The notes below the pieces were generated by a model, which worked only from the letters and a program-made list of their open reading frames with translations, searched no databases and was not told the DNA's origin. A program made the translations under genes and the position numbers. From Rhizobium sp. L43 (lineage in GTDB: Bacteria; Pseudomonadota; Alphaproteobacteria; Rhizobiales; Rhizobiaceae), in assembly GCF_002531725.1 (NCBI RefSeq), contig NZ_NWSQ01000009.1, positions 1-64,000 of the forward strand: 64,000 nucleotides of DNA. Reading direction: 5' to 3'. Position 1 is the stretch's first letter. Every line of letters starts with the position of its first letter. Shown one piece after another: positions 1-6,272 of this stretch.

Positions 1-148
1 CAACAGTTCCAGGCCGCTAAGCGCGGCGTATCCCTCCTCCTCTCAGCTTTCGATGATGTGTGAATCTGATAGCCCCGCTGGGGAGAAGAGGGAATCGAGA
101 CGCTGCGGCATATCCCCTCGCCCCGAGGCGGACGAAACCGACCCCGAC
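1..148. other. Left window edge, no supported gene
   Basis: This is the sequence downstream of the first minus-strand gene. It holds a short CCCC/GGGG stem near 75-86 but no T-tract. A 20-codon open stretch runs in from the left edge and stops at 61-63. It could be the tail of a gene outside the window, but it is too short to count as evidence. Confidence 0.3.
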
Positions 149-628
149 TCACCCAATAATCAACGCCGTGCCATAAAGCCCCAAAGCAAACACCGTATGC
201 GCCAGCAGATTGAAGCAGCGGACCTTGTTCGGGGTCGGATGTTTGGAGGCGGCCCAGCCGATGCCAAGGCCCGGCTGCAGCAGGAACCACCCTGCCCCGA
301 CGGTGACGATGCCGAAGATCCAGGCGGGAAGAAATGTCGGGGCTGCCAGCCAGGCGGATCCCATGATGAGCGCAAAGATCACGCCATAGAGAATGCCGAC
401 GGCGTAGTGGCTGATCCAGCCGAGCGCCAGCTCATTGCTATAGAGTTCGGCATCGGCGATGTTCTCGTGAAAGACCTTGCCGCGGCCGAGATGCCAGAAC
501 CAGCGGCCGACCGGCGCCCAGTTCGGCGCCGCCTGACCGAAGACCTTCGTGAGCAGGATCGCCCAGAGGTCCATGAGGATGGTGGCGCCGGCGCCGATCA
601 CCAGGCCGCGCCACAGAATATCGAACAT
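149..628 (-). CDS. DUF2938 family membrane protein
   Basis: The product is a 159-residue, strongly hydrophobic protein with about four membrane segments, near residues 5-25, 72-94, 98-120 and 138-158. The segment HPTPNKVRCFN before the last helix and the overall layout fit the DUF2938 family of small inner-membrane proteins, whose function is unknown. The start at 628 has only a weak ribosome binding site. It lies on the same strand as the MarR regulator but 110 bases downstream of it, so it could be read from that promoter or from its own. Nothing in the sequence gives a substrate. The family call rests on length, hydrophobicity pattern and remembered motifs. Confidence 0.7.
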   Translation of the reverse strand: MFDILWRGLVIGAGATILMDLWAILLTKVFGQAAPNWAPVGRWFWHLGRGKVFHENIADAELYSNELALGWISHYAVGILYGVIFALIMGSAWLAAPTFLPAWIFGIVTVGAGWFLLQPGLGIGWAASKHPTPNKVRCFNLLAHTVFALGLYGTALIIG

Positions 629-738
629 GGGGAATCACCGGAAAGCGTTGGGATTGCAGGACGCCACAAAACCATTGTAGACGCGTCGGCGCAATGGCTC
701 TGGTGAATTCACCGCCAGATCCGGGAGGGATTCCGTAG

Positions 739-1254
739 TTAACCCGCCTGCGGTCCGCCCTCGTCCTGCATTTCCCCGGCACTGCCGCCGATGTCCTCCG
801 CAAACTTGCGCATGAGCCGGACGAGTTCATGGAAGTCGTGCTCGTCCCACCGCTCGAAGATGGCGCGGCCGATCCTTTCGCGGGCGACGTCGACCCGATC
901 GGTCATCGCCTTGCCCTTCGGGCTGATGATCGCCTCGCGCACGCGGCGATCGGCGGCACTTCCGCGGCGCTCGACCAGATCGAGACTTTCGAGCTTGGCG
1001 ACCTGTCGGCTGACGGTGGTGTAGTCACGCCCGGCGCGGTCGGCGAGTTCCACCACCCCGATCGGACCGAGGCGTTCCACCGCGACCAGCAATGGAAACA
1101 GCGCGCGATCGAGCGAAATGCCCGCCTCCCGGACCATCTGCTCGTCGCGCTGGGGCCGGTTCATGACGCTGACGATCTCGATCAAAGCCCCATGCAGTTC
1201 GCGCAGTTTTTCCGACATATGTGTATTTTGCACACTTTCTGTTGACGTCGTCAT
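739..1254 (-). CDS. MarR family transcriptional regulator
   Basis: The product is a 171-residue winged-helix repressor. The DNA-binding core lies around residues 45-105, with a recognition region containing RDYTTVSRQVAKLE and a wing with RRGSAADRRVREA. These are typical of MarR proteins that bind as dimers to palindromes and release DNA on binding small phenolic or lipophilic ligands. I chose the ATG at 1254 because AGGAGA lies just upstream; an upstream in-frame start at 1305 has no such site. The gene is divergent from the FAD monooxygenase, and two near-identical palindromes lie around both starts. Control of itself and of the monooxygenase is the natural inference. The inducing ligand cannot be read from the sequence. 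Confidence 0.9.
   Translation of the reverse strand: MTTSTESVQNTHMSEKLRELHGALIEIVSVMNRPQRDEQMVREAGISLDRALFPLLVAVERLGPIGVVELADRAGRDYTTVSRQVAKLESLDLVERRGSAADRRVREAIISPKGKAMTDRVDVARERIGRAIFERWDEHDFHELVRLMRKFAEDIGGSAGEMQDEGGPQAG
1216..1236 (-). promoter_or_regulatory. Operator A, probable MarR site inside marR
   Basis: On the minus strand this 21-base block matches operator B at 19 of 21 positions. Both carry TGTG...CACA-type half sites and both end in CACATATG. It lies within the first codons of the marR gene and just upstream of a TTGACG element (1242-1247) that could be the -35 box of the monooxygenase promoter. Binding here is inferred from the duplication. Confidence 0.55.
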
Positions 1255-1268
1255 ATCGATTCTCCTAT

Positions 1269-1289
1269 TGTGTGCATAATACACATATG
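1269..1289 (+). promoter_or_regulatory. Operator B, probable MarR site between divergent genes
   Basis: The sequence is TGTGTGCATAATACACATAT plus one base, an inverted repeat of TGTGT and ACACA separated by seven bases. It lies between the two divergent starts. It overlaps a possible -10 box TATTGT (1266-1271), which lies 18 bases after TTGACG at 1242-1247. It also contains TATTAT on the minus strand, a possible -10 for marR. A bound dimer would block both promoters. Its centre is 53 bases from that of operator A, close to five helical turns. Confidence 0.6.
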
Positions 1290-1298
1290 GAGATTGAT

Positions 1299-2816
1299 AT
1301 GACACAGAATTCGACAGTTGACGTGTTGATAGCAGGCGCCGGCGCAGCCGGCCTGACGTTGGCGATCGAGCTCGCCCGGCGCGGCGTCAGCTTCCGCCTG
1401 ATCGAGAAATTGAACGACCCGTTCCGCGGCTCGCGCGGCAAGGGGATCCAGCCGCGAACGCAGGAGGTTTTTGAAGATCTCGGCATTCTCGACCGGATCG
1501 TCGCGCTCGGCGGCGTCTATCCACCACAGCGGGAATATCGCGTCGACGGAAGCTTTGCCGAATCCGACGTCGTGCCGCATGAGGAGCCGACGGCTGCCGA
1601 ACCCTATCATCTCGCCCTGATGGCGCCGCAGTTCCTGACCGAGGGCGTGATGCGCGAGCGCCTGCTCGAACTCGGGCATCGGCCCGAATTCGGATGTGAA
1701 CTCATCGGCTTCGAACAGGATGAGACTGTGGTCACCGCCCGGCTCAAAGGTCCTTCGGGCCAAGAAACGATCGGCGTGCGCTGGCTCGTCGGCGCCGATG
1801 GCGGTCGCAGCTTCGTGCGCCATGCGCTCGATATCGGTTTTCCCGGCAAGACGCTGGGGGTCCGCGCCATCGTCGCCGATGTCATGCTGACCGGCCTCGA
1901 TCGCGACGCCTGGCATCGCTTCGCCGAGGGCGACATGGAGAAACAGATTTCCTTGTGCCCGCTCGCCGGAACGGAGATGTTCCAGATCCAGGGGCCTATT
2001 CCGCTCGAAGGCGATATCGATCTTTCCGCGGCAGGGTTGACCGCCCTGGTGAAGCAGCGCACCGGCCGTCCTGACATCACCATCCAATCGGTTTCCTGGG
2101 CATCGGCCTTCAACATGAATGCCAGGCTTGCCGATCGCTACCGGCATGGCCGCGTATTCCTCGCCGGCGATGCCGCCCATACGCATCCGCCGACCGGCGG
2201 ACAGGGTCTGAATACCAGCGTCCAGGATGCTTATAACCTCGGATGGAAACTGGCGGCAGTCGCCAGCGGCGCCCCGAACGCGCTGCTCGACAGCTATGAG
2301 GAAGAGCGCCGCCCGATCGCCGCCGCCATGCTCGGCCTTGCCACGACGCTGCTCGATGCTCTGAAGCGCGGTGAGTTGCGGCGCGGCCGCGAGGTTCATC
2401 AGCTCGATATCGGCTACCCCGAATCCTCCTTCGCGCTGGAACAGCCGGAGCGGCGGAGCGGCCTGCTGGCCGGCGACCGCGCCCCGGATGCACCTCTCAA
2501 AGGTGCCGCCGGCCAGCCGCGGCGTCTGTTCGAGCTGTTTGCGGGCGTGCACTGGACGCTGCTCGGCTACGAGGTCGAGCAAGCCGCCGTGCTAGCGCGG
2601 AGAGGATTGCACATCCACAGGATCGGCCGGCGCGGCGATCTGATCGAAGAAGGCGGACACTTCCGCGACGCCTACGCCCTGACGCCAGGCGACTGGGTGC
2701 TGGTGCGCCCGGACGGTTATGTCGGCGCCATCGTCGCCTCCGGCGAAGCTTCAGCCTTGGAGGCCTATTTCGCCAGTGTCGGCCTTAATCCGGAGGCAAA
2801 AGCGGCAGACGGCTGA
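1299..2816 (+). CDS. FAD-dependent aromatic monooxygenase
   Basis: The product is a 505-residue flavoprotein hydroxylase of the PheA/TfdB/MhpA type. The N-terminal dinucleotide fold has GAGAAG at about residues 13-18. The DG motif is VGADGGRSFVR near residue 172. The FAD ribityl-binding motif FLAGDAAHTHPPTGGQGLN lies near 290. A C-terminal thioredoxin-like domain ends with WVLVRPDGYVGAI. Members insert one oxygen atom into phenolic or polyketide substrates using NAD(P)H. I chose ATG 1299 because GGAG lies 7 bases upstream; ATG 1287 is also possible. Its place opposite a MarR regulator suggests induction by an aromatic compound for detoxification or catabolism. The substrate is unknown. Confidence 0.88.
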   Translation: MTQNSTVDVLIAGAGAAGLTLAIELARRGVSFRLIEKLNDPFRGSRGKGIQPRTQEVFEDLGILDRIVALGGVYPPQREYRVDGSFAESDVVPHEEPTAAEPYHLALMAPQFLTEGVMRERLLELGHRPEFGCELIGFEQDETVVTARLKGPSGQETIGVRWLVGADGGRSFVRHALDIGFPGKTLGVRAIVADVMLTGLDRDAWHRFAEGDMEKQISLCPLAGTEMFQIQGPIPLEGDIDLSAAGLTALVKQRTGRPDITIQSVSWASAFNMNARLADRYRHGRVFLAGDAAHTHPPTGGQGLNTSVQDAYNLGWKLAAVASGAPNALLDSYEEERRPIAAAMLGLATTLLDALKRGELRRGREVHQLDIGYPESSFALEQPERRSGLLAGDRAPDAPLKGAAGQPRRLFELFAGVHWTLLGYEVEQAAVLARRGLHIHRIGRRGDLIEEGGHFRDAYALTPGDWVLVRPDGYVGAIVASGEASALEAYFASVGLNPEAKAADG

Positions 2817-2880
2817 CGTCCTTGCCGGCTCCCGAAATCCCGATCAGCATCCAGAGATGCTTGATTTCGATGGCGCCGTC

Positions 2881-3132
2881 TCAAAGGGCGTCGCGCTCGT
2901 ATCGTGGTGTCCAACCGCGGGCCATCCCGCGGCTCATCATGCTTTCCGCCAACGCGAGTTGCTGGCGGAGATGTTTGCAGTCATCAAGCAGCGAGCGGAT
3001 CGTCGCCTTGGCATTGTCGTCATGCCAGGCCAGCACGGCTTCGACTTCCCAGGCTTGATCGGGCCACGCTTGATCGGGCCACGCTTCATCGGGCCAAGCC
3101 GGATCGGGTTCCAAGGTCTTTGCCGGCTGCAT
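2881..3132 (-). CDS. Small hypothetical protein with AWPDQ repeats
   Basis: The product has 83 residues and resembles nothing I recognise. Residues 12-27 are three copies of the pentapeptide AWPD(E/Q), encoded by a 15-base tandem repeat. The rest (TIRSLLDDCKHLRQQLALAE) looks helical and may form a coiled coil. The start overlaps the stop of the upstream gene as ATGA at 3131-3134, which supports translational coupling and argues that both are real genes. An SOS-type LexA box lies in front of the pair. Function is unknown; DNA-damage control is inferred from the box alone. Confidence 0.6.
   Translation of the reverse strand: MQPAKTLEPDPAWPDEAWPDQAWPDQAWEVEAVLAWHDDNAKATIRSLLDDCKHLRQQLALAESMMSRGMARGWTPRYERDAL
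3053..3112. repeat. 15-base tandem repeat, four units
   Basis: The units start at 3053, 3068, 3083 and 3098. The first two are identical (GCTTGATCGGGCCAC), the third differs at two positions and the fourth is degenerate. The unit length is a multiple of three, so copy-number change keeps the minus-strand frame and only alters the number of AWPDQ pentapeptides. Confidence 0.85.
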
Positions 3133-3302
3133 CAGTTCAGCGCCAATGGCAATTGAACCGGACGCGGCAAGGGCGGCAGCGGCCGGCTGAGTTCGACCTT
3201 TCTCTGCCAGGCGGCACGCCGCAGCTGATCCCGCTCGCGCGCTGCGCGGGACGCTTCGACAAGGGCTAGGGCGTTGGCGATCACCTGTTCCGTATGCGTC
3301 AT
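3132..3302 (-). CDS. Small hypothetical protein, first gene of a probable SOS pair
   Basis: The product is a 56-residue protein, basic and helical in its middle (ALVEASRAARERDQLRRAAW) and proline-rich at the end (PLPPLPRPVQLPLALN). I do not recognise it. The ATG at 3302 is chosen because GGAG precedes it by six bases; a TTG four codons upstream is the alternative. The gene overlaps the following gene in an ATGA. A box of the form GTTC-N7-GTTC at 3316-3330 ends 14 bases before the start, where a repressor would block transcription. Damage-inducible expression is therefore likely, but what the protein does is not visible. Confidence 0.6.
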   Translation of the reverse strand: MTHTEQVIANALALVEASRAARERDQLRRAAWQRKVELSRPLPPLPRPVQLPLALN

Positions 3303-3315
3303 GACCATCTCCAAT

Positions 3316-3330
3316 GTTCCTGTTTTGTTC
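3316..3330. promoter_or_regulatory. SOS box (LexA site) before the small gene pair
   Basis: GTTCCTGTTTTGTTC fits the alphaproteobacterial LexA consensus GTTC-N7-GTTC exactly. The second GTTC is also the left arm of a perfect palindrome GTTCTAATTTAGAAC at 3327-3341. The same box type, in the opposite orientation, is found before lexA at 47637-47651 in this window. Confidence 0.65.
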
Positions 3331-3426
3331 TAATTTAGAACGTCAGCTGGAAATGTCAAGACGGAACGCTCGGCTGTTGGGGATGGACGGGTCAAGCCGG
3401 AGTTTTCGCCGAACGCAGCCGGGCGT

Positions 3427-3684
3427 TCAATCCGCAGCTTCGATGACGGCGATGCCGGCTTCCTGTGCGGCCCTGATGAAAGATGCCCGCACCTCATCCG
3501 GCTGGAGATCGCCGATAATCGCATCCAGGCATGACTTTACCGCTTCGAAATATTCTTCGCCGTCGTCGACCGGCCAGTCGTGCAGCAGCGTGCGGGCGGC
3601 ATCCCATACAGAGTTAATGACGGCATAATGGCCGAGCCCCATTGAGGCCAAGCCGACTGGTCGAAAGTTTGCCGTCTGTCTCAC
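3427..3684 (-). CDS. DUF982 family protein
   Basis: The product is an 85-residue protein. The pattern FRPVGL, then VWDAARTLLHDWP, then YFEAVKSCLDAIIGDL and RASFIRAAQEAGI is the DUF982 signature: a WP pair in the first half, then a Cys/Ala helix, then AR/RA.FI.AA. DUF982 proteins are short, have many paralogues in rhizobia, and have no established biochemical role. The start at 3684 is GTG with a weak ribosome binding site; ATG at 3642 would give a shorter protein that loses the first motif. A second member lies at 5067-5360. Confidence 0.75.
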   Translation of the reverse strand: MRQTANFRPVGLASMGLGHYAVINSVWDAARTLLHDWPVDDGEEYFEAVKSCLDAIIGDLQPDEVRASFIRAAQEAGIAVIEAAD

Positions 3685-3688
3685 TTTG

Positions 3689-3976
3689 CTACAGCTTTTC
3701 CAGTTTTGGTGGGCTTATGGGATGCGATGCAATTTTCATGCCTTTGGCGGGCCACCTCACTTGCCAGCCTGCGGCTTTGATCTTGGCTGAGAATGACCAT
3801 AACAGACGTAGCTCTTCATCCCTCCGGACTCCCAGGAGCTTGGAAGCGGAATAGCCATGAACCCCATGACCAGTCTTTAAGCGGTCGATTATGGTAAATA
3901 TCGGGCTTCCATGCAAATCACACTGATTAAAGCGCAACCATTCCTTTCGTATTCTATATGATTTACAGCAACGCAT
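3689..3976 (-). CDS. Hypothetical protein in AT-richer DNA
   Basis: The product is 95 residues, basic, with no motif I recognise. It is supported by a good ribosome binding site (GAGGA six bases before the ATG) and by ending five bases before the DUF982 gene on the same strand. Against it, base composition here is visibly less GC-rich than in neighbouring genes and the codon choice is unlike them. It may be a recently acquired gene or a chance open frame. No function can be proposed. Confidence 0.4.
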   Translation of the reverse strand: MRCCKSYRIRKEWLRFNQCDLHGSPIFTIIDRLKTGHGVHGYSASKLLGVRRDEELRLLWSFSAKIKAAGWQVRWPAKGMKIASHPISPPKLEKL

Positions 3977-4096
3977 CGGATTTCCTCAATGAAACGGCCT
4001 CAATAATCACTCCTTGATTGTCCCAAAGGTGGACGGAGCCGCATCCGGATCGTACAATGCCGGTTCTTGTACGCGACGGACCTGGGAGGACGCGCG

Positions 4097-4921
4097 ATGC
4101 CTATCTTCATGGATCGGCACTTTCTTGAGGGAACGTCGGCAGCCGACGTTGCCCGAGCGCATCGCATGGATCTCGACATTCAGGATCGCTACGGCGTCAA
4201 GTTTCTCACCTATTGGTTCGATCAGCGGCGCGGGACCGCCTTCTGTCTCGTGGATGCGCCTGACATGGAAACCGCCCAATGCGTGCATCGCGAGGCGCAC
4301 GGCTTCGTCGCCGGCGAGATCGTCGAGGTCGCGTTGTCTGCGGTCGAGGCCTTTCTCGGCCGAATTCATGACCCCGAGCCGGCGCCTGGCCAATCCACCG
4401 CCGACGTGGATCCCGGTCACCGGGCAATCCTCTTTACCGACATCGTCGGATCGACGGAGATGACAGCGCGGCTCGGCGACCGCATCGGAACCGAAATGGT
4501 GCGGGCCCATGACGCGATCGTGCGCCGATGCCTCGGCCAAACGTCAGGCCGGGAAGTGAAGCACACCGGCGACGGCATCATGGCCGCCTTTTCCTCAACA
4601 GCGGCCGCCGTCGAATGCGCCATGAGGATCCAGCAGGAATTCAAGCATTACAACGGTGGAAACACCGAGCCGATCCACATCCGCATCGGGCTGGATTGCG
4701 GCGAGCCGGTCGAGGACAGCAACGACCTCTTCGGCTCGACCGTGCAGCTTGCGGCGCGCCTCTGCGCGGCCGCCGCCAGCGACCAGATCCTCGTCTCAGA
4801 GAATATCTTTCGGGAATATGGCGCCACCGATCTCTTCGGTCACGCCTCGCGCCGACGCCTCAAGGGCTTTTCGAAGCCTATGCTGGTCTTCCGATGCGAC
4901 TGGAATGGCGGCTTGGCGTGA
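4097..4921 (+). CDS. DUF4242 domain fused to class III adenylate/guanylate cyclase
   Basis: The product has 274 residues. Residues 1-85 (MPIFMDRHFLEG, then VKFLTYWFD and FCLVDAP) form a DUF4242 domain, a small ferredoxin-like fold seen in proteins annotated as nickel-binding or SCO4226-like. Residues from about 107 are a class III nucleotide cyclase catalytic domain: ILFTDIVGSTEMTARLGD carries the first metal-binding Asp, KHTGDGIMAAF the second, and IRIGLDCGEP follows. The ATG at 4097 has GGAGG upstream. There is no membrane segment, so the enzyme is probably cytosolic. The natural reading is a cyclase whose output depends on what the DUF4242 part senses. The product nucleotide and the signal are unknown. 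Confidence 0.85.
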   Translation: MPIFMDRHFLEGTSAADVARAHRMDLDIQDRYGVKFLTYWFDQRRGTAFCLVDAPDMETAQCVHREAHGFVAGEIVEVALSAVEAFLGRIHDPEPAPGQSTADVDPGHRAILFTDIVGSTEMTARLGDRIGTEMVRAHDAIVRRCLGQTSGREVKHTGDGIMAAFSSTAAAVECAMRIQQEFKHYNGGNTEPIHIRIGLDCGEPVEDSNDLFGSTVQLAARLCAAAASDQILVSENIFREYGATDLFGHASRRRLKGFSKPMLVFRCDWNGGLA

Positions 4922-5007
4922 GATGCAGCGAGGGATCGCCATCTGCCCCTGCAGAAGGTTTGTCGCGCGCTTTGGGCGAAGAAACAGGCGTGCGGCGGGC
5001 CGCCGAC

Positions 5008-5046
5008 ATAAAAACCAGAACGCGCCGCACATGATGTGACGGCGCG
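5008..5046 (-). terminator. Intrinsic terminator after the DUF982 gene
   Basis: CGCGCCG (5021-5027) pairs with CGGCGCG (5040-5046), and CACAT/ATGTG extends the stem inwards. On the minus strand it is followed by TTCTGGTTTTTAT. It lies 20 bases past the stop of the 5067-5360 gene and could also help end the convergent cyclase transcript. Confidence 0.75.
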
Positions 5047-5066
5047 CTCTTGGCTACCCTATCCTA

Positions 5067-5360
5067 TCAAGCATTGCCGATATTTCGATCGCCCATCAGC
5101 TGCTCGAATTTGGGGGCGCCCTCGACCTTTGCCAGCACGCCCGACATCTTCAGAAAGCGCCGGAAATTCTCGCGCGCAGCACCCAGCGGGAAACGCCCAT
5201 TGGCCGCATCCCGGCACGCCTTCAACAGCGTGTCATATGCCAAACCTCGTTTGTCCTCCGGCCACTCATCCAGAAAATCGAAGATTTCATCGAGGCACGT
5301 GATTTCAGCGACGAAATGGTTGCGATTAAGCAAAACCGGATCAAACCGAGTTTCAGTCAT
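5067..5360 (-). CDS. DUF982 family protein
   Basis: The product is a 97-residue protein. EIFDFLDEWPEDKRGLAYD, then KACRDAANGRFPLGAARENF and RRFLKMSGVL follow the DUF982 plan: WP, RG..Y, AC..A..G, AR..F..F. It differs enough from the other member at 3427-3684 that the two are old paralogues rather than a recent duplication. The start at 5360 has GGAGG eight bases upstream, and a clear terminator follows. The upstream DNA is AT-rich. Role unknown; the family is expanded in Rhizobiaceae and is often found in accessory regions. Confidence 0.78.
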   Translation of the reverse strand: MTETRFDPVLLNRNHFVAEITCLDEIFDFLDEWPEDKRGLAYDTLLKACRDAANGRFPLGAARENFRRFLKMSGVLAKVEGAPKFEQLMGDRNIGNA

Positions 5361-5679
5361 AGTATCCTCCCATTTATATTACTTTTTTATGGTATAAATT
5401 TACTAAAAATCCGCGATAAGTTCAAGACAAAATTGGCTAAACTCGATTTCCGACGCCGTTAAAACTACTTTCCATAACGACAGAATAGCCCACTTCGATT
5501 ACAGTAAAGCGCATCTGATCATCAATGCAGCTCGACGCATCACGCATTAAGATTGGTTGATCAATCATAGGAATGTTTCGGATCAAGTGCGCGTGATCTC
5601 GCGTGTCGGCAGTTGTCGTATCAGGCTGGCGATGGCATGCGGATTTTGACCACGACCAGACTCGTAAGGAGAGGCTTAG
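5361..5679. other. Intergenic stretch, no supported gene
   Basis: About 320 bases between the divergent DUF982 gene and the small secreted-protein gene. The first part (5370-5420) is AT-rich and probably holds the DUF982 promoter. A minus-strand open frame crosses the area, but it has no ribosome binding site and reads through the next gene, so I do not call it. Confidence 0.4.
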
Positions 5680-5862
5680 ATGAACCGATTTCTCACATTT
5701 GCAGCTGCCGGGGCGCTGCTTGCTGTGGCAGCGATTGCCTCTTCCTGCACATCGCCCGTGAGCCACAACAACGAGGATTTTCAGTATCAACGGAATAGCT
5801 CGATAAATCCGGCGTGCGCGGGTGGATTCAGACCCGGCAATGCTCGCTCCTGCAGCTATTGA
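5680..5862 (+). CDS. Small secreted or lipoprotein-like protein
   Basis: The product has 60 residues. The first 23 form a clear export signal: MNRF, then an Ala/Leu-rich core FAAAGALLAVAAIA, then SSC. The Cys could be lipidated, although Ala rather than Leu stands three residues before it, so ordinary signal peptidase cleavage is possible. The mature part is about 38 residues, polar, with two further Cys (NPACAG and RSCSY) that could form a disulfide. AAGGAGAG lies nine bases before the ATG. I do not recognise the family. It would act in the periplasm or be anchored in a membrane. Confidence 0.6.
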   Translation: MNRFLTFAAAGALLAVAAIASSCTSPVSHNNEDFQYQRNSSINPACAGGFRPGNARSCSY

Positions 5863-5950
5863 AAGACAAGAGTGATCTAAAGCGGCTGCAGAACCGCGTA
5901 TTGCAGCGAGCCGAATTAGCGAGAGGCGCGCTGCGGCGATCGATTGTTCG

Positions 5951-5976
5951 GGAACCCCAAGCCCTGCACCACAGTT
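5951..5976 (+). promoter_or_regulatory. EcfG-type general stress promoter
   Basis: GGAAC at 5951-5955 and GTT at 5974-5976, 18 bases apart. The alphaproteobacterial general stress sigma factor EcfG (RpoE2/RpoE4 of rhizobia) uses GGAAC-N16-18-GTT. It lies about 50 bases before the start of the 24-residue membrane protein gene. Confidence 0.45.
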
Positions 5977-6024
5977 AAGTCATCGGGTCACGGATGACTC
6001 AATTCGAACAGGAGAACGGTTCCC

Positions 6025-6099
6025 ATGAACAATTTGATCTGGCTTGTCGGCGCTGTCGTTATTGTGCTCGCCATCTTAAGTTTCTTCGGCTTCCGCTGA
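6025..6099 (+). CDS. 24-residue single-pass membrane protein
   Basis: This very short gene encodes MNNLIWLVGAVVIVLA followed by ILSFFGFR. It is one transmembrane helix with a short polar start and a basic end, which suggests an N-out or peripheral orientation in the inner membrane. GGAG lies 10 bases upstream of the ATG. I recall closely similar 24-25 residue proteins in many alphaproteobacteria, usually annotated as hypothetical. A general-stress-type promoter lies upstream. The role is unknown; a small membrane stress regulator or stabiliser is only a guess. Confidence 0.6.
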   Translation: MNNLIWLVGAVVIVLAILSFFGFR

Positions 6100-6272
6100 T
6101 TGCAGACGCAGACGTGAATATGACGGCTCAGCCGCGCCTTCTCCTCTCGGCGATCCGCCGAGTGCTGCTGCAATGTCTTTGGCATTTACAAACGTAGCGT
6201 TGGGGTCGAACCCTAATCGACCGCCGCGTCTTCGACATCCATAGAATTGCGTGTGAACTGCACCAAGAGTGG

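Noticed and set aside
1..63. Open 20-codon stretch ending in TGA at the left edge, possibly the end of a plus-strand gene
   Set aside because: Twenty open codons are expected by chance and no family motif is visible.
5437..5790. 117-codon minus-strand frame across the intergenic region and the small secreted-protein gene
   Set aside because: No ribosome binding site and it conflicts with a plus-strand gene that has one and a signal peptide.
6200..6225. Sequence resembling a tRNA T-arm (GGGTCGAACCC) on the minus strand
   Set aside because: No acceptor, D or anticodon arm can be drawn around it.
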